A stretch of 64,000 bases of DNA, from positions 29,705,471-29,769,470 of the forward strand of contig CP154955.1 of the NCBI GenBank assembly GCA_039621445.1, given 5' to 3'. This document shows positions 24,101-35,360 of this stretch, piece by piece; the first letter of the stretch is position 1; each line of letters opens with the position of its first letter. A program made the position numbers and the translations under genes. The notes under the pieces are model-generated. The model made no database searches and was not told the DNA's origin. It saw only the letters and a list, made by a program, of their open reading frames with translations. The stretch is from Euglena gracilis. Taxonomy: Eukaryota; Euglenida; Euglenophyceae; Euglenales.

Positions 24101-27100
24101 AAAAACTCACCAGATATGGACAGTTTTGGTGGGGTGGAAGAGGGCCCCAAATGGCAGTACAACCAGTTCCCCTTACATAGGCGCACAAGGGAAACTGTGA
24201 TTTAGTCCCAAAACTGGAAACCGATCGGGGGTTCCCGTTATGTTCCCCGGGATAGCCACTTTGCAGTGCTGGCCGGATTAGTGCCTACGGGTGTGAAAAA
24301 CATGCGGTTGTCAAAAAACTCACCAGATATGGACAGTTTTGGTGGGGTGGAAGAGGGCCCCAAATGGCAGTACAACCAGTTCCCCTTACATAGGCGCACA
24401 AGGGAAACTGTGATTTAGTCCCAAAACTGGAAACCGATCGGGGGTTCCCGTTATGTTCCCCGGGATAGCCACTTTGCAGTGCTGGCCGGATTAGTGCCTA
24501 CGGGTGTGAAAAACATGCGGTTGTCAAAAAACTCACCAGATATGGACAGTTTTGGTGGGGTGGAAGAGGGCCCCAAATGGCAGTACAACCAGTTCCCCTT
24601 ACATAGGCGCACAAGGGAAACTGTGATTTAGTCCCAAAACTGGAAACCGATCGGGGGTTCCCGTTATGTTCCCCGGGATAGCCACTTTGCAGTGCTGGCC
24701 GGATTAGTGCCTACGGGTGTGAAAAACATGCGGTTGTCAAAAAACTCACCAGATATGGACAGTTTTGGTGGGGTGGAAGAGGGCCCCAAATGGCAGTACA
24801 ACCAGTTCCCCTTACATAGGCGCACAAGGGAAACTGTGATTTAGTCCCAAAACTGGAAACCGATCGGGGGTTCCCGTTATGTTCCCCGGGATAGCCACTT
24901 TGCAGTTACACTCTGATTAGTGCCTACGGGTGTGAAAAACATGCGGTTGTCAAAAAACTCACCAGATATGGACAGTTTTGGTGGGGTGGAAGAGGGCCCC
25001 AAATGGCAGTACAACCAGTTCCCCTTACATAGGCGCACAAGGGAAACTGTGATTTAGTCCCAAAACTTGAAAACGGATGGGGGGTTCCCGTTATGTTCCC
25101 CGGGATAGCCACTTTGCAGTGCTGGCCGGATTAGTGCCTACGGGTGTGAAAAACATGCGGTTGTCAAAAAACTCACCAGATATGGACAGTTTTGGTGGGG
25201 TGGAAGAGGGCCCCAAATGGCAGTACAACCAGTTCCCCTTACATAGGCGCACAAGGGAAACTGTGATTTAGTCCCAAAACTGGAAACCGATCGGGGGTTC
25301 CCGTTATGTTCCCCGGGGTAAGCAATTTGGAGGGGTTGCCCGGATAGTGCCTACGGGTGTGAAAAACATGCGGTTGTCAAAAAACTCACCAGATATGGAC
25401 AGTTTTGTGGGGTGGAAGAGGGGGCCAAATGGCAGTACAACCAGTTCCCCTTACATAGGCGCACAAGGGAAACTGTGATTTAGTCCCAAAACTGGAAACC
25501 GATCGGGGGTTCCCGTTATGTTCCCCGGGATAGCCACTTTGCAGTGCTGGCCGGATTAGTGCCTACGGGTGTGAAAAACATGCGGTTGTCAAAAAACTCA
25601 CCAGATATGGACAGTTTTGGTGGGGTGGAAGAGGGCCCCAAATGGCAGTACAACCAGTTCCCCTTACACGTGGGACAAGGGAAACTGTGATTTAGTCCCA
25701 AAACTGGAAACCGATCGGGGGTTCCCGTTATTGACCCGGGGATAGCCACTTTGCAGTGCTGGCCGGATTAGTGCCTACGGGTGTGAAAACATGCGGTTGT
25801 CAAAAAACTCACCAGATATGGACAGTTTTGGTGGGGTGGAAGAGGGCCCCAAATGGCAGTACAACCAGTTCCCCTTACATAGGCGCACAAGGGAAACTGT
25901 GATTTAGTCCCAAAACTGGAAACCGATCGGGGGTTCCCGTTATGTTCCCCGGGATAGCCACTTTGCAGTGCTGGCCGGATTAGTGCCTACGGGTGTGAAA
26001 AACATGCGGTTGTCAAAAAACTCACCAGATATGGACAGTTTTGGTGGGGTGGAAGAGGGCCCCAAATGGCAGTACAACCAGTTCTCCTTACATAGGCGCA
26101 CAAGGGAAACAGTGATTTAGTCCCAAAACTGGAAACCGATCGGGGGTTCCCGTTATGTTCCCCGGGATAGCCACTTTGCAGTGCTGGCCGGATTAGTGCC
26201 TACGGGTGAGAAAAACATGCGGTTGTCAAAAAACTCACCAGATATGGACAGTTTTGGTGGGCTGGAAGAGGGCCCCAAATGGCAGTACAACCAGTTCCCC
26301 TTACATAGGCGCACAAGGGAAATTGTGATTTAGTCCCAAAACTGGAAACTGATCGGGGGTTCCCGTTATGTTCCTCGGGATAGCCACTTTGCAGTGCTTG
26401 CCGGATTAGTGCCTACGGGTGTGAAAAACATGCGGTTGTCAAAAAACTCACCAGACGTGGACAGCTTTGGTGGGCTGGAAGAGGGCCCCAAATGGCAGTA
26501 CAACCAGTTCCTCTTACATAGGCGCACAAGGGAAACTCTGATTTAGTCCCAAAAGTGGAAACCGATCGGGGGTTCCCGTTATGTTCCCCGGGATAGCCAC
26601 TTTGCAGTGCTGGCCGGATTAGTGCCTACGGCTGTGAAAAGCATGCGGTTGTCAAAAAACTCACCAGATATGGACAGTTTTGGTGGGGTGGAAGAGGGCC
26701 CCAAATGGCAGTACAACCAGTTCCCCTTACATAGGTGCACAAGGGAAACTGTGATTTAGTCCCAAAACTGGAAACCGATCGGGGGTTCCCGTTATGTTCC
26801 CCGGGATAGCCACTTTGCAGTGCTGGCCGGATTAGTGCCTACGGGTGTGAAAAACATGCGGTTGTCAAAATCTCACCAGATATGGACAGTTTTGGTGGGG
26901 TGGAGAGGGCCCCAAATGGCAGTACAACCAGTTCCCCTTACATAGGCGCACAAGGGAAACTGTGATTTAGTCCCAAAACTGGAAACCGATCGGGGGTTCC
27001 CGTTATGTTCCCCGGGATAGCCACTTTGCAGTGCTGGCCGGATTAGTGCCTACGGGTGTAAAAAGCACGCGGTTGTCAAAAAACTCACCAGATATGGACA

Positions 27101-27477
27101 GTTTTGGGTGGAAGAGGGCCCCGAATGGCAGTACAACCAGTTCCCCTTACATGGGGGCACAAGGGAAACCGTTATTTAGTCCCAAAACCGGAAACCGATC
27201 GGGGGTTCCCGTTATGTTCCCCGGGATAGCCACTTTGCAGTGCTGGCCGGATTAGTGCCTATGGGTGTGAAAAACATGCGGTTGTCAAAAAACTCACCAG
27301 ATATGGACAGTTTTGGTGGGGTGGAAGAGGGCCCCAAATGGCAGTACAACCAGTTCCCCTTACATAGGCGCACAAGGGAAACTGTGATTTAGTCCCAAAA
27401 CTGGAAACCGATCGGGGGTTCCCGTTATGTTCCCCGGGATAGCCACTTTGCAGTGCTGGCCGGATTAGTGCCTACGG
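15168..27477 (+). repeat. Sat1: 213-bp tandem satellite, about 58 copies
   Basis: Head-to-tail units start at gaaaaacatgcggttg (for example 15,168, 15,381, 15,594, 15,807). Spacing is 213 bp with rare 1-2 bp changes; one unit near 23,140 lacks 29 bp. Units in the middle (about 18,700-24,800) are nearly identical, while both ends, especially 24,900-27,400, carry more substitutions and indels. Between 15,400 and 17,700 variant units recur 1,278 bp apart, a six-unit higher-order repeat. The short open frames in it are not plausible genes. It ends abruptly at CCTACGG, where Sat2 starts. Confidence 0.97.
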
Positions 27478-30400
27478 CAAAATTGCGCCTGTCGGGCCGG
27501 CGCCCTTCGCAACAGTCAGGTAAAAAAGGATCGCCGACCTCTACCCGGGGCAGAGCGCTCGTTTTTGGTGCGCGGGCGCGGCCGTTTTCGGCCGAAAACG
27601 ACCGAAAAACGACGTTTTTTTGGGCGTCCGTTGCCGAAGTGCTATTTTGCGCCTCCCGGGCGGTAGCTGCTGCGTTTCACGCACGCCCGCCGCGGGCAAA
27701 ATTGCGCCTGTCGGGCCGGCGCCCTTCGAAACAGTCAGGTAAAGGATCGCCGACCTCTACCCGGGGCAGAGCGCTCGTTTTTGGAGCGCCGGCGCGGCCG
27801 ATTTCGGCCGAAAACGACCGAAAAAAGACGCTTTTTGGGGCGTCCGTTGCCGAAGTGCTATTTTGCGCCTTCCGGGCGGTAACTGCTGCGTTTTACGCAC
27901 GCCCGCCGCGGGCAAAATTGCGCCTGTCGGGCCGGCGCCCTTCGAAACAGTCAGCTAAAGGATCGCCGACCTCTACCCGGGGCAGAGCGCTCGTTTTTGG
28001 AGCGCCGGCGCGGCCGATTTCGGCCGAAAACGACCGAAAAACCACGTTTTTGGGGCATCCGTTGCCGAAGTGCTATTTTGCGCCTCCCGGGCGGTAACTG
28101 CTGCGTTTTACGCACGCCCGCCGCGGGCGGAATTGCGCCTGTCGGGCCGGCGCCCTTCGCAACAGTCAGGTAAAGGATCGCCGACCTCTACCCGGGCGAG
28201 CGCTCGTTTTTGGACCGCCGGCGCGGCCGATTTCGGCCGAAAACGACCGAGAAACGACGTATTTTTGGGCGTCTGTTGCCAAAGTGCTATTTTGCGCCTC
28301 CCGGGCGGTAACTGCTGCGTTTTACGCACGCCCGCCGCGGGCAAAATTGCGCCTGTCGGGCCGGCGCCCTTCGAAACAGTCAGGTAAAGGATCGCCGACC
28401 TCTACCCGGGGCAGAGCGCTCGTTTTTGGAGCGCCGGCGCGGCCGTTTTCGGCCGAAAACGACCGAAAACGACGTTTTTTTGGGCGCCCGTTGCCAAAGT
28501 GCTTTTGCGCCTCCCGGGCGGTAACTGCTGCGTTTTACGCACGCCCGCCGCGGGCAAAATTGCGCCTGTCGGGCCGGCGCCCTTCGAAACAGTCAGGTAA
28601 AGGATCGCCGACCTCTACCCGGGGCAGAGCGCTCGTTTTTGGAGCGCGGGCGCGGCCGATTTCGGCCGAAAACGACCGAAAAACGACGCTTTTTTGGGCG
28701 TCCGTTGCCAAAGTGCTATTTTGCGCCTCCCGGGCGGTAACTGCTGCGTTTTACGCACGCCCGCCGCGGGCAAAATTGCGCCTGTCGGGCCGGCGCCCTT
28801 CGCAACAGTCAGGTAAAGGATCGCCGACCTCTACCCGGGGCAGAGCGCTCGTTTTTGGAGTGCCGGCGGGGCCGATTTCGGCCGAAAACGACCGAAAAAC
28901 GACGTTTTTTTGGGGCGTCCGTTGCCAAAGTGCTATTATGCGCCTCCCGGGCGGTAACTGCTGCGTTTTACGCACGCCCGCCGCGGGCAAAATTGCGCCT
29001 GTCGGGCCGGCGCCCTTCGAAACAGTCAGGTAAAGGATCGCCGACCTCTACCCGGGGCAGAGCGCTCGTTTTTGGAGCGCCGGCGCGGCCGATTTCGGCC
29101 GAAAACGACCGAAAAACGACGTTTTTTTGGGGCGTCCGTTGCCGAAGTGCTATTTTGCGCCTCCCGGGCGGTAACTGCTGCGTTTTACGCACGCACGTCG
29201 CGGGCAAAATTGCGCCTGTCGGGCCGGCGCCCTTCGCAACTGTCAGGTAAAGGATCGCCGACCTCTACCCGGGGCAGAGCGCTCGTTTTTGGAGCGCGGG
29301 CGCGGCCGATTTCGGCCGAAAACGACCGAAAAACCACGTTTTTGGGGCGTCCGTTGCCGAAGTGCTATTTTGCGCCTCCCGGGCGGTAACTGCTGCGTTT
29401 TACGCACGCCGGCCGCGGGCAAAATTGCGCCTGTCGGGCCGGCGCCCTTCGCAACTGTCAGGTAAAGGATCGCCGACCTCTACCCGGGGCAGAGCGCTCG
29501 TTTTTGGAGCGCGGGCGCGGCCGATTTCGGCCGAAAACGACCGAAAAACGACGTTTTTTTGGGCGTCCGTTGCCAAAGTGCTATTTTGTGCGTCCCGGGC
29601 GGTAACTGCTGCGTTTTACGCACGCCGGCCGCTGGCAAAATTGCGCCTGTCGGGCCGGCGCCCTTCGCAACAGTCAGGTAAAGGATCGCCGACCTCTACC
29701 CGGGGCAGAGCGCTCGTTTTTGGAGCGCCGGCGCGGCTGATTTCGGCCGAAAACGACCGAAAAACCACGTTTTTGGGGCATCCGTTGCCGAAGTGCTATT
29801 TTGCGCCTCCCGGGCGGTAACTGCTGCGTTTTACGCACGCCCGCCGCGGGCAAAATTGCGCCTGTCGGGCCGGCGCCCTTCGCAACAGTCAGGTAAAGGA
29901 TCGCCGACCTCTACCCGGGCGAGCGCTCGTTTTTGGACCGCCGGCGCGGCCGATTTCGGCCGAAAACGACCGAGAAACGACGTATTTTTGGGCGTCTGTT
30001 GCCAAAGTGCTATTTTGCGCCTCCCGGGCGGTAACTGCTGCGTTTTACGCACGCCCGCCGCGGGCAAAATTGCGCCTGTCGGGCCGGCGCCCTTCGAAAC
30101 AGTCAGGTAAAGGATCGCCGACCTCTACCCGGGGCAGAGCGCTCGTTTTTGGAGCGCCGGCGCGGCCGTTTTCGGCCGAAAACGACCGAAAACGACGTTT
30201 TTTTGGGCGCCCGTTGCCAAAGTGCTTTTGCGCCTCCCGGGCGGTAACTGCTGCGTTTTACGCACGCCCGCCGCGGGCAAAATTGCGCCTGTCGGGCCGG
30301 CGCCCTTCGAAACAGTCAGGTAAAGGATCGCCGACCTCTACCCGGGGCAGAGCGCTCGTTTTTGGAGCGCGGGCGCGGCCGATTTCGGCCGAAAACGACC

Positions 30401-32604
30401 GAAAACGACGCTTTTTTGGGCGTCCGTTGCCAAAGTGCTATTTTGCGCCTCCCGGGCGGTAACTGCTGCGTTTTACGCACGCCCGCCGCGGGCAAAATTG
30501 CGCCTGTCGGGCCGGCGCCCTTCGCAACAGTCAGGTAAAGGATCGCCGACCTCTACCCGGGGCAGAGCGCTCGTTTTTGGAGCGCCGGCGGGGCCGATTT
30601 CGGCCGAAAACGACCGAAAAACGACGTTTTTTTGGGGCGTCCGTTGCCAAAGTGCTATGCGCCTCCCGGGCGGTAACTGCTGCGTTTTACGCACGCCCGC
30701 CGCGGGCAAAATTGCGCCTGTCGGGCCGGCGCCCTTCGAAACAGTCAGGTAAAGGATCGCCGACCTCTACCCGGGGCAGAGCGCTCGTTTTTGGAGCGCC
30801 GGCGCGGCCGATTTCGGCCGAAAACGACCGAAAAACGACGTTTTTTTTGGGGCGTCCGTTGCCGAAGTGCTATTTTGCGCCTCCCGGGCGGTAACTGCTG
30901 CGTTTTACGCACGCCCGCCGCGGGCAAAATTGCGCCTGTCGGGCCGGCGCCCTTCGCAACTGTCAGGTAAAGGATCGCCGACCTCTACCCGGGGCAGAGC
31001 GCTCGTTTTTGGAGCGCGGGCGCGGCCGATTTCGGCCGAAAACGACCGAAAAACCACGTTTTTGGGGCGTCCGTTGCCGAAGTGCTATTTTGCGCCTCCC
31101 GGGCGGTAACTGCTGCGTTTTACGCACGCCGGCCGCGGGCAAAATTGCGCCTGTCGGGCCGGCGCCCTTCGCAACTGTCAGGTAAAGGATCGCCGACCTC
31201 TACCCGGGGCAGAGCGCTCGTTTTTGGAGCGCGGGCGCGGCCGATTTCGGCCGAAAACGACCGAAAAACGACGTTTTTTTGGGCGTCCGTTGCCAAAGTG
31301 CTATTTTGCGCCTCCCGGGCGGTAACTGCTGCGTTTTACGCACGCCGGCCGCTGGCAAAATTGCGCCTGTCGGGCCGGCGCCCTTCGCAACAGTCAGGTA
31401 AAGGATCGCCGACCTCTACCCGGGGCAGAGCGCTCGTTTTTGGAGCGCCGGCGCGGCTGATTTCGGCCGAAAACGACCGAAAAACCACGTTTTTGGGGCA
31501 TCCGTTGCCGAAGTGCTATTTTGCGCCTCCCGGGCGGTAACTGCTGCGTTTTACGCACGCCCGCCGCGGGCGGAATTGCGCCTGTCGGGCCGGCGCCCTT
31601 GGCAACAGTCAGGTAAAGGATCGCCGACCTCTACCCGGGCGAGCGCTCGTTTTTGGACCGCCGGCGCGGCCGATTTCAGCCGAAAACGACCGAAAAACGA
31701 CGTTTTTTTGGGCGTCCGTTGCCAAAGTGCTATTTTGCGCCTCCCGGGCGGTAACTGCTGCGTTTTACGCACGCCCGCCGCGGGCAAAATTGCGCCTGTC
31801 GGGCCGGCGCCCTTCGCAACAGTCAGGTAAAGGATCGCCGACCTCTACCCGGGGCAGAGCGCTCGTTTTTGGAGCGCGGGCGCGGCCGTTTTCGGCCGAA
31901 AACGACCGAAAACCGACGTTTTTTTGGGCGTCCGTTGCCAAAGTGCTATTTTGCGCCTCCCGGGCGGTAACTGCTGCGTTTTACGCACGCCCGCCGCGGG
32001 CAAAATTGCGCCTGTCGGGCCGGCGCCCTTCGCAACAGTCAGGTAAAGGATCGCCGACCTCTACCCGGGGCAGAGCGCTCGTTTTTGGAGCGCCGGCGCG
32101 GCCGATTTCGGCTGAAAACGACCGAAAAAAGACGTTTTTGGGGGCGTCCGTTGCCGAAGTGCTATTTTGCGCCTCCCGGGCGGTAACTGCTGCGTTTTAC
32201 GCATGCCCGCCGCGGGCAAAATTGCGCCTGTCGGGCCGGCGCCCTTCGCAACAGCCAGGTAAAGGATCGCCGACCTCTACCCGGGGCAGAGCGCTCGTTT
32301 TTGGAGCGCGGGCGCGGCCGATTTCGGCCGAAAACGACCGAAAAAAGACGCTTTTTGGGGCGTCCGTTGCCGAAGTGTTATTTTGCGCCTTCCGGGCGGT
32401 AACTGCTGCGTTTTACGCACGCCCGCCGCGGGCAAAATTGCGCCTGTCGGGCCGGCGCCCTTCGAAACTGTCAGGTAAAGGATAGACGACCTCTACCTGG
32501 GGCAGAGCGCTCGTTTTTGGAGCGCCGGCGCGGCCGATTTCGGCAGAAAACGACCGAGAAACGACGTATTTTTGGGCGTCCGTTGCCAAAGTGCTATTTT
32601 GCGC
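27478..32604 (+). repeat. Sat2: ~216-bp GC-rich satellite, forward array
   Basis: About 24 units starting caaaattgcgcctgtcggg, roughly 213-219 bp long and unrelated in sequence to Sat1. A distinctive variant unit recurs at about 28,070, 29,793 and 31,513, giving a higher-order repeat of about 1,720 bp (8 units). Because 216 is divisible by three and the unit is GC-rich, frames stay open across units on both strands; I regard these as artefacts. Each unit has internal palindromes such as CGGCCGA TT TCGGCCG (27,795-27,810), TGCGT TTT ACGCA and GCCCG CCG CGGGC. Confidence 0.96.
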
Positions 32605-33911
32605 CGGGTAGAGGTCGGCGATCCTTTACCTGACTGTTGCGAAGGGCGCCGGCCGGAGAGGCGCAATTTTGCCCGCGGCGGGCGAGCGTGTAACGCAGCA
32701 GTTACCGCCTGGGAGGCGCAAAATAGCACTTAGGCAACGGACGCCCAAAAAAACGTCGTTTTTCGGTCGTTTTCGGCCGAAATCGGCCGCGCCGGCGCTC
32801 CAAAAACGAGCGCTCTGCTCCGGGTAGAGGTCGGCGATCCTTTACCTGACTGTTGCGAAGGGCGCCGGCCCGACAGGCGCAATTTTGCCCGCGGCGGGCG
32901 TGCGTAAAACGCAGCAGTTACCGCCCTGGAGGCGCAAAATAGCACTTTGGCAACGGACGCCCCAAAAAGCGTCTCTTTTCGGTCGTTTTCGGCCGAAATG
33001 GCCTCGCCGGCGCAGCAAAAAAGAGCGCTCTGCCCCGGGTAGAGGTCGGCGATCCTTTACCAGACTGTTTCGAAGGGCGCCGGCCCGACAGGCACAATTT
33101 TGCCCGCGGCGGGCGTGCGTAAAACGCAGCAGTTACCGCCCGGGAGGCGCAAAATAGCACTTTGGCAACGGACGCCCCGAAAAAAAAGTCGTTTTTCGGT
33201 CGTTTTCGGCCGAAAGAGGCCGCGCCAGCGCTCCAAAAACGAGCGCTCTGCCCCGGGTAGTGGTCGGCGATCCTTTAACTGACTGTTGCGAAGGGCGCCG
33301 GCGCGACAGGCGCAATTTTGCCCGCGGCGGGCGTGCGTAAAACGCAGCAGTTACCGCCCGGGAGGCGCAAAATAGCACCTCGGTAACGGACGCCCCCCAA
33401 AAACGTCTTTTTTCGGTCGTTTTCGGCCGAAATGGCATCGCCGGCGCTCCAAAAAAGAGCGCTCTGCCCCGGGTAGAGGTCGGCGATCCTTTACCTGACT
33501 GTTTCGAAGGGCGCCGGCCCGACAGGCGCAATTTTGCCCGCGGCGGGCGTGCGTAAAACGCAGCAGTTACCGCCCGGGAGGCGCAAAATAGCACTCGGGC
33601 AACGGACGCCCCAAAAAACGTCGTTTTTCGGTCGTTTTCGGCGAAATCGGCCGCGCCAGCGCTCCAAAAACGAGCGCTCTGCCCCGGGTAGAGGTCGGCG
33701 ATCCTTTACCTGACTGTTTCGAAGGGCGCCGGCCCGACAGGCGCAATTTTGCCCGCGGCGGGCGTGCGTATAACGCAGCAGTTACCGCCCGGGAGGCGCA
33801 AAATAGCACTTTGGCAACGGACGCCCAAAAAAAACGTCGTTTTTCGGTCGTTTTCGGCCGAAATCGGCCGCGCCCGCGCTCCAAAAACGAGCGCTCTGCC
33901 CCCGGTAGAGG
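32605..33911 (-). repeat. Sat2: inverted array, left part
   Basis: At about 32,605 the Sat2 sequence stops mid-unit (tattttgcgcc) and continues as its reverse complement (gggtagaggtcggcg). About six units follow until element C interrupts at agagg (33,907-33,911). The array resumes at 53,533 in the same orientation, so it was one block before insertion. Confidence 0.93.
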
Positions 33912-34343
33912 TAAGGCCGTGGTACTGTGTATGTAGGTATAAGCCTACGGCCAGATATAGCTCTGAGCCCCATACACAGTACTATGTAAGGTGGTATTCC
34001 TACAGATGGCCAACGGCTTCAATTAGGAATACCAAATCCTAATTCTGGTTCTCCTCTCCACAGGTGGTATTCTCTATTCTTTTCTTTCCATTTTGTCTTT
34101 GCAATACTTGATTCCCAAGTTTGCTTTTTCACATTTGAAGTCCTGAAAGGACACTTGTCACTTTCCTGGTCCGTAGCCCATAGGGCTTCTCCCCTGCCTT
34201 GTGCTCTGCCTCTTAATTGGGGAAAAGGGCTTTTCAAATTTTTATATTATTTTATTTTTTCTTTTCTGTTACTCCAACTTTTACTTTCCTAAGTAGGGCG
34301 CCATCAAAGGTGAAAGCGAGGAAAGCAGGGTTGGACGTACACT
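33912..34343 (+). repeat. Element C 5' LTR (5'-truncated)
   Basis: Starts at taaggccgtgg, lacking the first 17 bases (TGTGTACCAGGCAGCCG) of the intact LTR, and ends GGACGTACACT at 34,343. It matches the LTRs at 43,147 and 53,084 closely. Contains CCACAGGTGGTATTCT and a T-rich stretch before the conserved 3' block. Confidence 0.88.
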
Positions 34344-34668
34344 TGGTAGCAGAATAGGTTACGAACCTACACATACTTCACAAACAAAAAGACTACCAAG
34401 GAATACACTTGGTAGCAGTTTAGGTTTTCGATCCTTTTGACCGCAAACGGTCCTGTGGTGCCCCGCCTATAGGCGATCACAGGCACTACAAGCCGTTTAC
34501 GGCCAAAGCCGTACGCACGGACACGTCCTCTGACGGTTCGCAGTATACGCTGCTTCAAACCTCAGAGTTCGGGTCTCTGCTTACTTCTTATACTTTCCCC
34601 TCTTTTTGCACTTGTTTCTGCATTTTACCCCACAATTTACACTTGGTTTTTGTGTTTTTGCCTTAAAA
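34344..34668 (+). other. Element C leader with two primer-binding-site copies
   Basis: TGGTAGCAG is found at 34,344-34,352 directly after the LTR, and again at 34,410-34,418, both complementary to the 3' end of initiator tRNA-Met. The leader then carries several small hairpins, for example GACCG CAAA CGGTC (34,439-34,452) and ACGGC CAAA GCCGT (34,499-34,512), before the gag ATG. Confidence 0.8.
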
Positions 34669-34682
34669 ATGCAGAGCACAAC
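34669..34682 (+). pseudogene. gag: Element C gag start (first five codons, split by insertion)
   Basis: ATG CAG AGC ACA AC is the start of gag, and the LTR of element B begins at the next base. The duplicated acaac reappears at 43,598-43,602 and the reading continues with ccccattgac, so gag was interrupted within its fifth codon. Confidence 0.87.
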
Positions 34683-35101
34683 TGTGTACCAGGCAGCATG
34701 AACATGGCACTGTGCATGGCAGCAGACTGCAGAATGTACAATGTTATGCCAGATAGTACTATTCCAAGTTCTGCAATACAAGTTGCAGAATTAGGAATAG
34801 CCTATCCTATCTCGGATCTGCCTTCTCTTTTCACAGGTGGTATTGTTATTCTGTTTCACATTTCATTAGCCCAAAAGGGCAAACCAAGATTTCAAGTTCA
34901 ACACTCCGATAGGAGAACATTGGAGGAACGAGTTTCCAAACAAATCCCTCTCTTTGCCTTGTGCTCTGCATAAGCCCAAAGGCAATAAAAACTAATAGTT
35001 AAGTGAAAGATTTTCTTTTTTGTTACTCTCCTGGTTCTGTTCCCACGGGAGGGTGTAAGTAGGCCGACAGGCAGTGGGAATAGAGTCAGGGGACGTACAC
35101 T
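34683..35101 (+). repeat. Element B 5' LTR (divergent variant)
   Basis: 419 bp from TGTGTACCAGGCAG to GGACGTACACT. The ends and several blocks (tttcacaggtggtatt; ccttgtgctctgc; gttactc; agtaggc) are shared with the other LTRs, but most internal sequence differs from the 3' LTR of the same element. Confidence 0.85.
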
Positions 35102-35360
35102 TGGTAGCAGTTTAGGTTTTCGATCCTTTTGACCGCAAACGGTCGTGTGGTGCCCCGCCTATAGGCGATCACAGGCACTACAAGCCGTTTCCGGCCAAAG
35201 CCGTACGCACGGACACGTCCTCTGACGGTTCGCAGTATACGCTGCTTCAAACCTCAGAGTTCGGGTCTCTGCTTACTTCTTATACTTTCCCCTCTTTTTG
35301 CACTTGTTTCTGCATTTTACCCCACAATTTACACTTGGTTTTTGTGTTTTTGCCTTAAAA
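35102..35360 (+). other. Element B primer binding site and leader
   Basis: TGGTAGCAG at 35,102-35,110 touches the LTR end with no spacer and matches the 3' end of initiator tRNA-Met. The leader to the ATG at 35,361 is nearly identical to that of element C, including the paired blocks CGCC TATA GGCG and GACCG CAAA CGGTC. Confidence 0.83.

Noticed and set aside
15797-25749. Repeated 62-108-codon frames in Sat1
   Set aside because: Identical by repetition of the 213-bp unit; no start context, domain or selection signal.
15168-27477. CRISPR-like array
   Set aside because: The entire 213-bp unit repeats with no variable spacers, the context is eukaryotic, and there are no cas genes.
27453-32485. 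Many 100-250-codon open frames in Sat2 (and on the reverse strand)
   Set aside because: The satellite unit is about 216 bp, divisible by three and GC-rich, so frames stay open by chance in several phases; none has a recognisable domain.
34165-34200. Possible dinoflagellate spliced-leader-like sequence (TCCGTAGCCCATAGGGCT)
   Set aside because: Only the first nine bases resemble the spliced leader; the rest is one more local hairpin inside an LTR and lacks a following donor.
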